Shown here piece by piece: positions 6,172-11,749 of a stretch of 12,692 nucleotides of DNA. The notes beneath the pieces are model-generated. The model saw nothing but the letters and a program-made list of their open reading frames with translations, searched no databases and was not told the origin of the DNA. Position 1 is the stretch's first letter; every line of letters begins with the position of its first letter. The position numbers were made by a program, and so were the translations under genes. This DNA comes from Thermoplasmata archaeon (GTDB lineage Archaea > Thermoplasmatota > Thermoplasmata > Lutacidiplasmatales > UBA184): assembly GCA_013044425.1 (NCBI GenBank), contig JABEUK010000186.1, forward strand, positions 1 through 12,692, in the 5' to 3' direction.

Positions 6172-7242
6172 GTGGCCGTTCGGATCGAGCTCGCCCCCGA
6201 GACGCGTCGGTTCGCGCAGACGCTCCTCGATACGTACTCCCGGGCCACGCTCGCGCTGATGATCGACCTCGGGGCCCGGACAGGTCTATGGGAAACCCTC
6301 GCGGGATCTCCCGGCACGAGCGCGGAGATCGCCGAGCGCTCTCAGCTTACCGAGCGCTACGTCCGCGAGTGGCTGAGCGCCGTCGCCGCTGCGGGCATCG
6401 TGGCCTACGATCCACGCCGCCGTACGTTCTCCCTAGATCCGGATCGCGCGGTCTGCCTCACGGGCGACTCGCCGTACAATATGGCGGCGGGCAGCCGAAT
6501 GGCGCTGGTCGGAGCGCCCAAGGCATCTCAGCTGCTTCGGGCGTTCCGCCGCGGAGGCGGGATCCGGTACTCGGCCTATCTTCCGGATTTCCCCCCGATT
6601 ATGGACGAGCTCAACCGCCGGAGGTACGACGCCTTGCTGGTGCCCGCGTACCTTCCGCTCGCGCGGGGGCTCGTGCCGCGCCTGCGGGCCGGTGCACGTG
6701 TGGCCGACCTGGGTTGTGGGAGTGCGCACACGACGCACCTCCTGGCTCGCGCGTTCCCCCGTTCCACCTTCCTCGCGATCGACGACGCCTCGGCGGCGCT
6801 GCGCATGGCACGCGCCGAGGCCCGCGCCTGGGGTCTGACGAACGTCGAGCACGTACGCGCCCAGATCGAACGGGTGACCGAGTTTGGACCCTTCGATGCG
6901 GTCATGATGTTCGATGCGATCCACGATCTCTCCGATCCCGCGGCCGCGCTCCGAGCCGTGGCGCGCTCGCTCAAGTCGGGCGGGATGCTGTTCGCGGCGG
7001 AACCGCGAGCCTCGAGCCGCCTCGAGAAGAACCTCGGAAACCCGGGGGCGGTGTTCCTCTATGGTCTCAGCGTCTCGTACTGCCTGCCGGTGTCGCTCGC
7101 ACACGGCCAGGCGGGATTGGGGACGGCGTGGGGGATGGAGCGGGCACGCCGACTGATGCACGCGTGCGGCTTCCACCGCGTCGAGATCCACCCTGCGCCG
7201 GCGAACTCCCTCGCGGTCCTCTACGTCGCGCGTCGTCGGTGA
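6172..7242 (+). CDS. SAM-dependent methyltransferase with N-terminal winged helix (Rv2258c-like)
   Basis: This 356-residue class I methyltransferase has two parts. Residues about 15-95 form a winged-helix-like domain (LALMIDLGARTGLWETLAG, then TSAEIAERSQLTERYVREWLSA), as in Rv2258c-type and O-methyltransferase-like proteins where it mediates dimerisation or substrate binding. Residues about 160-356 form the Rossmann-like catalytic domain with motif I VADLGCGSA (177-185), acidic Asp204 at the end of strand 2 for the SAM ribose, and FDAVMMFDAIHDLSDP (241-256). The likely reaction is SAM-dependent methylation of a small molecule; the acceptor cannot be read from sequence. It begins with GTG and is followed 16 nt later by an alpha/beta hydrolase, probably in the same operon. 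The length fits the family. Confidence 0.87.
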   Translation: MAVRIELAPETRRFAQTLLDTYSRATLALMIDLGARTGLWETLAGSPGTSAEIAERSQLTERYVREWLSAVAAAGIVAYDPRRRTFSLDPDRAVCLTGDSPYNMAAGSRMALVGAPKASQLLRAFRRGGGIRYSAYLPDFPPIMDELNRRRYDALLVPAYLPLARGLVPRLRAGARVADLGCGSAHTTHLLARAFPRSTFLAIDDASAALRMARAEARAWGLTNVEHVRAQIERVTEFGPFDAVMMFDAIHDLSDPAAALRAVARSLKSGGMLFAAEPRASSRLEKNLGNPGAVFLYGLSVSYCLPVSLAHGQAGLGTAWGMERARRLMHACGFHRVEIHPAPANSLAVLYVARRR

Positions 7243-7258
7243 CGGACCGGAGCGATCG

Positions 7259-8092
7259 ATGCCGAGTGTCCACGCGAACGGAGTCGACCTCCACTACGTG
7301 ACCCGGGGCCGCGAGGGCGATCCGGCCGCGCTCGTACATGGGTCCTGGGTCGATCTGCGGTCCTGGAGCCCGGTTCTTCCGGGGCTCGCCGGATCGATGC
7401 AGGTGATCGCGTACGATCGTCGGGGGCACGGGCAGAGCACGTTCGCGCCTCGAGCCCACGCTCTCGAGAGCGACGCGGCCGACCTGGGCGCCCTGCTCGA
7501 GGCCACGGACCACTATCCAGCCCACCTCATAGGGCACTCCTATGGGGCGATGGTGGCGCTCCGCCTCGCCGCGGACCGGCCCGAGCTGGTGCGCAGCCTC
7601 GCGCTGCACGAGCCGCCGTACATGGGCCTGCTGGACGATGATCCGGCCATGGCGCCGGAGATGGAGCGCATGCGCTCGGATCTTCGCGCCGAGCAGGACC
7701 GCATCCGGCGCGGGGACCTGGAAGGCGCGGCTCGGGACCTCTTCGGCTACTTCGCCGGGGATGTGACGGTCTGGGATCGCTTCCGTCCCGAGACGAGGAC
7801 CGAGCTCCTGCGCTACGCGCCGCGGTGGCTGGAGGAGTTCAGCGATCCGGCGACCGAACGGCCTCCGGAGGGACCGGGCCTTCACGAGCTACTGATCCCG
7901 ATCCTCCTGACGGAGGGAACGGTGAGCCCGGCCTTCCTGCACCGCATGAGCGCGGCGCTCGAGCGGGTCCTCATTAACGCGACCGTGCGGCAACTGCGGG
8001 ACGCGGGCCACGATCCCCAGATCACCCATCCGGACCTGTACGTCGCTACCCTGCTCGCGTTCCTCGTCGAGCGTAACGTCCCGACGATGTAG
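7259..8092 (+). CDS. Alpha/beta-fold hydrolase
   Basis: This 277-residue protein has a typical alpha/beta hydrolase layout: oxyanion-hole motif LVHGSW (25-30), AYDRRGHGQS (51-60), nucleophile elbow GHSYGAM with Ser94, and a C-terminal catalytic His in DAGHDPQI. The acidic triad member is not certain; Glu or Asp near ILLTEGTVSP is a candidate. Substrates could be esters, lactones or C-C bonds. No signal peptide or membrane segment is seen, so it is cytoplasmic. GGAG at 7249-7252 precedes the ATG by six nt, and the 16-nt gap after the methyltransferase suggests one transcript. The pair may act in the same small-molecule pathway, which is inference from position only. Confidence 0.88.
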   Translation: MPSVHANGVDLHYVTRGREGDPAALVHGSWVDLRSWSPVLPGLAGSMQVIAYDRRGHGQSTFAPRAHALESDAADLGALLEATDHYPAHLIGHSYGAMVALRLAADRPELVRSLALHEPPYMGLLDDDPAMAPEMERMRSDLRAEQDRIRRGDLEGAARDLFGYFAGDVTVWDRFRPETRTELLRYAPRWLEEFSDPATERPPEGPGLHELLIPILLTEGTVSPAFLHRMSAALERVLINATVRQLRDAGHDPQITHPDLYVATLLAFLVERNVPTM

Positions 8093-8214
8093 TCGACGCC
8101 GGCTCCGATCCCGGCCGCACCGGATGCTGTCCCACCTGGAGCAGGAGCGGCATCGCAGTTCGCCGATCTTCGCCCCGCCTTCGGCAGATCCGACGCGTGG
8201 ATCTACCGCCGTGC

Positions 8215-8247
8215 GGGGGCCGAGAGGAGCCCCCGGGTCATCCCGGG
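8215..8247. terminator. Two GC-rich inverted repeats between convergent genes
   Basis: GGGGGC (8215-8220) pairs with GCCCCC (8229-8234), and CCCGGG (8232-8237) pairs with CCCGGG (8242-8247) around the TGA of the minus-strand fadH-like gene. They are mutually exclusive hairpins. They may help stop or stabilise transcripts from the convergent hydrolase and SDR genes. No U tract follows, so a terminator role is weakly supported. The remainder of the 145-nt gap (8093-8237) shows nothing else. Confidence 0.3.
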
Positions 8248-9071
8248 GGGTTCCCAGGAGGCCCCGAGGAGCGGTCGGACTCGGGCGGCCGCAGGAGTTC
8301 CATGACCCCCGTGCCGAGCCACTGGCCCCCGTCGATGGCGAGGACCTGACCGGTGATGTAGGCGGCCCGAGAGCTCACGAGGAAGCGAACGGCGTCGGCG
8401 ATCTCCTCTGGAGTTCCGAACCGTCCCATGGGGATGCCGCGCCGGACCCGCTCGACGAGCTCCTCCGAGGTCCACAGTTGTCGATCGGTGCCCTCCGTGC
8501 GGATCGGTCCGGGAGCGACCGCGTTCACCCGGATTCCCCGGGAGGCCCACTCGACCGCGAGGGTCCGTGTGAGCGCTAGCACTCCGGCCTTGGCGGCCGC
8601 CGAGTGCACGGTTCCCGGCCCGCTCATCCATGCGTACGCCGCGATGATGTTGACGATCGAGGCGCCGGGCGAGCGGGAGAGCATGGGGAACGCCGCCCGC
8701 GAGCAGAAGAACGTTCCATCCAGGACGATCCCCACGACGGCCCTCCATCCGTTCGGGGACAACGACTCGGCGGCGATCGGGAAATTGCCGGCGGCGTTGT
8801 TGATGAGGACGTCGAGCCGTCCGTATTCGCGCTGGATCTCGGCGAACAGATGATCGACCTGATCCGGCTCGCGCACGTCCGTCCGGACCGCGACGACCCG
8901 CGCCCCGTGCCGGCGCAAGGACGCCGCACCGCGGGTCAGATGCTCGTCCGATCGGCTCGCGATCGCAAGATCGTACCCGTCGTCGGCCAGCCCCGCCGCG
9001 ATCGCAAGCCCGAGGCCCGTACCTCCTCCCGTGACGAGTGCTACGGGCTTGGAGGTGGGTTCCACGTCCAC
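8238..9071 (-). CDS. fadH: 2,4-dienoyl-CoA reductase-like SDR
   Basis: This 277-residue SDR closely resembles FadH-type 2,4-dienoyl-CoA reductases, which use NADPH to reduce 2,4-dienoyl-CoA during beta-oxidation of unsaturated fatty acids. Visible features are the cofactor motif TGGGTGLG (14-21), the family signature NNAAGNF (91-97), NGWRAVVGIVLDGTFFCS, and TVHSAAAKAGVLALTRTLAVEW. The ordinary SDR YxxxK Tyr is missing (Ser157 with Lys161). Instead Tyr146 lies 15 residues before Lys161, the same spacing I recall for Tyr199/Lys214 of mitochondrial DECR1. It ends with the standard RFLVS...YITGQVLAIDGGQW region plus a Pro/Gly-rich tail of about 25 residues. It starts at GTG without a clear ribosome-binding site. 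Resemblance to the Bacillus subtilis protein from memory is strong and suggests possible bacterial origin. Another enoyl/ketoacyl SDR activity cannot be excluded. Confidence 0.78.
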   Translation of the reverse strand: MDVEPTSKPVALVTGGGTGLGLAIAAGLADDGYDLAIASRSDEHLTRGAASLRRHGARVVAVRTDVREPDQVDHLFAEIQREYGRLDVLINNAAGNFPIAAESLSPNGWRAVVGIVLDGTFFCSRAAFPMLSRSPGASIVNIIAAYAWMSGPGTVHSAAAKAGVLALTRTLAVEWASRGIRVNAVAPGPIRTEGTDRQLWTSEELVERVRRGIPMGRFGTPEEIADAVRFLVSSRAAYITGQVLAIDGGQWLGTGVMELLRPPESDRSSGPPGNPPG

Positions 9072-9091
9072 CGGGAAGGAAGCAGGGGGTC

Positions 9092-9096
9092 AAAAA
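9092..9096 (-). promoter_or_regulatory. T5 tract on minus strand: TATA element or thioredoxin terminator
   Basis: On the minus strand GGGTTTTTGACCC lies 35 nt past the thioredoxin stop and 21-25 nt before the GTG of the fadH-like gene. It could be a U-tract terminator of the former, the TATA element of a leaderless fadH-like transcript, or both. Confidence 0.35.
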
Positions 9097-9130
9097 CCCC
9101 GAGGCCGGCTGGCAGGGAGCACGGCCGAGG

Positions 9131-9457
9131 TCACCGGGCGAGCGCCTTGCGAAGCTCGTCGAGGTCCCGCGCGGTGAGTCCGACCATTCGCTCCCCGTCC
9201 TTGCGCCAGATCGCCTTTCCGTCGCGGAACGCAACGAGCGTGGGGACGACGTCGATGTGAAAGGAGTCCCATAGGGGACTATCGAGATCCGTCACGTCGG
9301 CGATGGCAAGGGGGAACGGAGCGGCCCCATCGAGCTTCTTGAACACGCGCACGTACGCCCGACAGAACGGGCACCAGTCGGCAAGGAAGCAGATTCCCCA
9401 ATCTCCGGGCCGGTCGAGCCGGTTCCCCTGGAACGCTTCCGCACCCCACTTCTCCAT
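9131..9457 (-). CDS. Thioredoxin-like protein with WCPFC active site
   Basis: This 108-residue protein has the size and fold pattern of a thioredoxin. The active site is ADWCPFCRAY with Trp28, Cys29 and Cys32; the cis-proline motif is VVPTLV with Pro72; a C-terminal helix follows (ARDLDELRKAL). The CPFC dipeptide is glutaredoxin-like rather than the CGPC of standard thioredoxins, while the preceding Trp and overall length are thioredoxin-like. It probably performs cytoplasmic thiol-disulfide exchange; the physiological reductant is unknown. The ATG at 9457 has GGAGCAGG just upstream. It is divergent from the esterase gene, with a 138-nt gap that contains two inverted repeats, and it lies upstream of the fadH-like gene on the same strand (59-nt gap). 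Confidence 0.9.
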   Translation of the reverse strand: MEKWGAEAFQGNRLDRPGDWGICFLADWCPFCRAYVRVFKKLDGAAPFPLAIADVTDLDSPLWDSFHIDVVPTLVAFRDGKAIWRKDGERMVGLTARDLDELRKALAR

Positions 9458-9480
9458 GCCTGCTCCGTGAGAAATGAGCC

Positions 9481-9502
9481 CGCCGGCGTATTCAAGCCGG
9501 CG
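9481..9502. repeat. 7-bp inverted repeat between thioredoxin and esterase genes
   Basis: CGCCGGC (9481-9487) and GCCGGCG (9496-9502) flank the AT-rich spacer GTATTCAA. On the minus strand that spacer reads TTGAATAC about 31-38 nt before the thioredoxin ATG, where a TATA element is expected, so the repeat may be an operator around the promoter. A second, wider repeat, CGCCCAC (9507-9513) with GTGGGCG (9537-9543), follows in the same gap. Confidence 0.35.
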
Positions 9503-9595
9503 CTAACGCCCACCTCACTCCGGCCGCCTCCACGAAGTGGGCGGGAGAGCGCACCCGGACGGAACCCGTAAGCCACTCTTCGGGATGGTGGGGCT

Positions 9596-10663
9596 ATGTC
9601 CTGGAGAGTCCCGACCGATGCGCGCGCCGAACAGATGTTCCCTAGAGAGTTGAAGGGCCGGATCGAGACCCATCGGCTCACGAGCGAGGTGCTCCGCGGG
9701 AACCCATGGGGAGATCCCGTCGAGCGCGATGTGCCCATCTACCTCCCGCCCTCCGGCCGCACCGAAGGCCGACCGCTCTTGGTCCTGCTTTCCGGCTATA
9801 CCGGAGCCGGCCCCGCCCACTTCCGTTCCTCCGACTACTTGCGCGAGTCGATCGTAGCGCGGCTCGATCGCCTGATCCGGAGCGGGGCCGCCGCCGAGGC
9901 CGTCATGGTCGGACCGGACTGCATCACGACGCTCGGTGGGAGCCAGTACATGAACTCGAGCGCCACGGGGCGCTACGAGGATTACGTCGTCGACGAGGTC
10001 GTTCCCCTGGTCCAGGCGAAGTACCACACGGGACCGACCGTGACCCTGGGGACTTCGAGCGGAGGGTACGGGGCCCTGTTCCTGGCGCTGCGGCATCCCG
10101 ATCTCTTCCGCGCCGCAGCGTCGAACGCGGGGGACATGTACTTCGAGTATTGCTACCCGCCCGATTTCCCCCACGCGCTGCGCGCCATCCGCCGAGCCGG
10201 GGGGCCGGAAGCACTGCTCCGCAAGCTGTTCCAGACCCCGATCGACGGCTTCGGGCCGAAGAACGAGGATCTGCAGGCGCTGTCGACGATGGCGTACGCC
10301 TCCTGCTACTCGGCGACCGACTCCGAACCGGGCCGATTCGATCTTCCCTTCGACCTCGACTCCGGAGCGCTCCGGCCCGACGTCTGGGCAAGGTGGCTGG
10401 CCTGGGACCCGGTCCGCATGATCCGCGAGGAGCGGTACCGGACCGCGCTCCGGTCGCTCGCCTACGTCTATGCCGATGGCGGGCTCACGGACGAGTTCGG
10501 GCTGGATGTCTCTTCCCGGGTCTTCGCGGCCGAGGCACGACGCCAGGGGGTCGCCATCGACCACCAGGAGTATCCCGGGGGCCACTTCGACAAGGGCCCG
10601 CGATACGATGTGATGATCCCGCGCCTGCTCCAAGCGGTGGGCTTCCCGCCAGCCCCGGACTGA
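9596..10663 (+). CDS. Esterase-family alpha/beta hydrolase (EsteraseD/Fes-like)
   Basis: This 355-residue putative esterase resembles the enterochelin-esterase/EsteraseD family. The nucleophile elbow is GTSSGGYGA with Ser154; the acid is probably Asp299 in DGGLTDEF; the catalytic His330 lies in YPGGHFDKG. The N-terminal region has a strand typical of the family, ERDVPIYLPPSG, followed by LLVLLSGYTG. A loop around residues 180-270 (PPDFPHALRAI to DLDSGALRP) forms a sizeable insertion between nucleophile and acid. There is no signal peptide, so it is probably cytoplasmic. The natural ester is unknown; a siderophore or another small acyl substrate would be speculation. GGTGGGG (9587-9593) precedes the ATG closely. 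It is convergent with the next gene. Confidence 0.86.
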   Translation: MSWRVPTDARAEQMFPRELKGRIETHRLTSEVLRGNPWGDPVERDVPIYLPPSGRTEGRPLLVLLSGYTGAGPAHFRSSDYLRESIVARLDRLIRSGAAAEAVMVGPDCITTLGGSQYMNSSATGRYEDYVVDEVVPLVQAKYHTGPTVTLGTSSGGYGALFLALRHPDLFRAAASNAGDMYFEYCYPPDFPHALRAIRRAGGPEALLRKLFQTPIDGFGPKNEDLQALSTMAYASCYSATDSEPGRFDLPFDLDSGALRPDVWARWLAWDPVRMIREERYRTALRSLAYVYADGGLTDEFGLDVSSRVFAAEARRQGVAIDHQEYPGGHFDKGPRYDVMIPRLLQAVGFPPAPD

Positions 10664-10667
10664 GCCC

Positions 10668-10681
10668 GCGCCGAACGGCGC
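10668..10681. terminator. Small hairpin between convergent stop codons
   Basis: GCGCC GAAC GGCGC occupies most of the 22-nt gap between the esterase stop (10663) and the minus-strand gene stop (10686). It may mark the 3' ends of both transcripts; no U tract is present. Confidence 0.3.
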
Positions 10682-10685
10682 AGTC

Positions 10686-11264
10686 TCAGAACTGGCCCTC
10701 GGCGTGGTCCGTCCATTCGGAGACGGCTTCGTCCTCGCGCCAGGAGAGGACGATGAAGTACCAGGTGAGGAGGAGGAGCAGCGGAAGCTCGGTGAGGTCG
10801 CGAGCGGGGAGGGATACCTGGACGATCCCGCCGTCGAGACGACGGCCCTCCCGCACGGGCTCGACGTGCGCGAGCTCCGTCCCATCCTCGGCCAGAAGCT
10901 GCCAGGCCGGAACGAGGACTCCCGCGCGCTTCAGGTCGTAGCGGGCACCGCCCGCAAATTCGATGCGGTGGTGGCCGAGGTGGCTCGCGAGGCGAGCGAG
11001 ATCCCGCTCCTCCCCCGCGCGTCGAACGGTGACGTGGGGGTGGAGGAAACCTACCCGCTTGATCGTGAACTGCCGATCGGCGATCCCAGCGAGCGCGAGG
11101 GATCCCTGGGCCTTGGTCCAGGAGAGTGAACCGAGCAACGCCGGCCCCGATAGGAGCTGGAACTCCGGCGAGGTCGGGCCGACGCGGAGCCAGCGCAGGG
11201 CTTCGCGGTCGACCGACGCGAAGGGCGTAAACGCCATCGCACCGCAAGCGGCGACGGAGGTCAT
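10686..11264 (-). CDS. Hypothetical protein, possibly tubby/LURP-one-like beta-barrel
   Basis: This 192-residue protein is not securely recognised. Its many short beta-strand-like segments (FTIKRVGFLHPHVTV, RIEFAGGARYDLKR, AWQLLAEDGTELAHVEP) end in one hydrophobic stretch (residues 159-175, ELPLLLLLTWYFIVLSW) and an acidic tail. That order recalls the tubby/LURP-one/scramblase fold, where a C-terminal hydrophobic helix is buried in a barrel; it could equally be a tail-anchored membrane protein. ATG 11264 is used because further upstream the frame overlaps the divergent membrane miniprotein gene; ATG 11237 is an alternative that would remove nine residues. TTAA at 11305-11308 in the 81-nt divergent gap is the only promoter-like patch. 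Confidence 0.65.
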   Translation of the reverse strand: MTSVAACGAMAFTPFASVDREALRWLRVGPTSPEFQLLSGPALLGSLSWTKAQGSLALAGIADRQFTIKRVGFLHPHVTVRRAGEERDLARLASHLGHHRIEFAGGARYDLKRAGVLVPAWQLLAEDGTELAHVEPVREGRRLDGGIVQVSLPARDLTELPLLLLLTWYFIVLSWREDEAVSEWTDHAEGQF

Positions 11265-11345
11265 AACGGCGCGGGCAGGGGAAGCCGCTCTGGGCGTGGT
11301 CGGCTTAACCCGAGCGCGCCTACCCCGGGACGGGGTACCGCTCGA

Positions 11346-11573
11346 ATGCTGCGCGAAACGGGGTTCGTCCTTGGAGGAACGCTCCTCATCGCGCTCGGAG
11401 TCAGCTTCTGGGTCGCACTCGCGATTGCCGGGGTCGGCTGGGACGCCGCGTACCTCTACGGGTACGTGGTGCTTGGGATCGCCCTCGGGGGCTTCTTTGT
11501 CTACGTCGGGCGCGCCGAACGACGGGCGCGGCAGGCGTTCCTGGAGCGCGAGAACTCCTCCCTGCCGCGATGA
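11346..11573 (+). CDS. Small two-helix membrane protein
   Basis: This 75-residue protein has two predicted transmembrane helices: about residues 7-30 (FVLGGTLLIALGVSFWVALAIAG) and 34-54 (AAYLYGYVVLGIALGGFFVYV). An Arg-rich cytosolic tail (GRAERRARQAFLERE) implies that the C-terminus, and with two helices also the N-terminus, face the cytoplasm. It has no recognised domain. It is divergent from the tubby-like candidate and ends 69 nt before the tRNA. Clear hydrophobic periodicity and GC-biased third positions support coding; function is unknown. Confidence 0.68.
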   Translation: MLRETGFVLGGTLLIALGVSFWVALAIAGVGWDAAYLYGYVVLGIALGGFFVYVGRAERRARQAFLERENSSLPR

Positions 11574-11610
11574 ATACACGACCGGCGAGTAGTTCCGGCG
11601 CGAGCAAGGC

Positions 11611-11617
11611 TTTTCAT
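11611..11617 (+). promoter_or_regulatory. Candidate promoter for tRNA-His
   Basis: TTTTCAT, preceded by the purine-rich AAGGC (possible BRE), lies 25-31 nt before the tRNA 5' end at 11642, the standard position of an archaeal TATA element. Confidence 0.5.
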
Positions 11618-11641
11618 CTTGGCCCGAACTCCGGCCGGCGT

Positions 11642-11749
11642 GGCCGGGATGGGGTAGCTTGGCCTATCCTGGGGGACTGTGGATCCCTCGACCCGGGTTC
11701 AAAGCGAGACGGGGCCGTCCCCCGTCTCCTGAGACTCTCGGTCCCGGCC
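11642..11749 (+). tRNA. tRNA-His (anticodon GTG) with a 32-nt intron in the T-loop
   Basis: Acceptor GCCGGGA (11643-11649) pairs perfectly with TCCCGGC (11742-11748). G-1 is encoded at 11642 opposite C73 (11749), the histidine identity pair. The D-arm has T8, A14, G18G19 (11661-11662) and A21. The anticodon stem GGGGA (11672-11676)/TCCCT (11684-11688) closes the loop CTGTGGA with anticodon GTG at 11679-11681. The T-stem CCGGG (11693-11697) pairs with CTCGG (11737-11741) only after removal of 11704-11735, giving the normal loop TTCAAAT. CCA is not encoded (CCT follows the acceptor stem). The gene ends directly before the stop codon of the opposite-strand HAD gene. An intron-unaware scan would call this degenerate or miss it. 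Confidence 0.9.
11704..11735 (+). other. Archaeal tRNA intron at position 59/60 (bulge-helix-bulge)
   Basis: The 32-nt intron lies between A59 (11703) and T60 (11736). The central helix is TTCA (11698-11701) with TGAG (11730-11733), including one T-G wobble. The bulges are AAG (11702-11704) and ACT (11734-11736), three nt each, with cleavage between the second and third nucleotide in both. The inner stem is nine perfect pairs, GAGACGGGG (11706-11714) with CCCCGTCTC (11720-11728), and a five-nt loop; a single C-C mismatch (11705/11729) separates it from the central helix. This geometry matches the substrate of archaeal tRNA splicing endonuclease EndA. Confidence 0.88.

Noticed and set aside
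5781..7301. A 506-residue plus-strand open frame.
   Set aside because: It overlaps the methyltransferase in another frame and the small minus-strand gene; the product is Arg/Pro/Gly-rich with no motif.
10610..10663. Possible C/D-box sRNA: GTGATGA (10610-10616) and CTGA (10660-10663) about 54 nt apart.
   Set aside because: No D'/C' boxes and no terminal stem are present, and the segment is fully explained as the coding end of the esterase.
9515..10885. A 456-residue minus-strand open frame, and a 411-residue plus-strand frame at 9706-10941.
   Set aside because: Both are shadows of the esterase, whose complete catalytic triad establishes the true frame.
11265..11579. N-terminal extension of the tubby-like candidate to a start at 11579.
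   Set aside because: The extension is charged low-complexity sequence antisense to the two-helix membrane protein, which has clear hydrophobic segments; the internal ATG 11264 is preferred.
11643..11749. Interpretation of the tRNA-His as a degenerate pseudogene with a broken T-arm.
   Set aside because: Removal of 32 nt at exact BHB cleavage positions restores a T-stem, a TTCAAAT loop and a perfect acceptor stem, so a functional interrupted gene is the better explanation.
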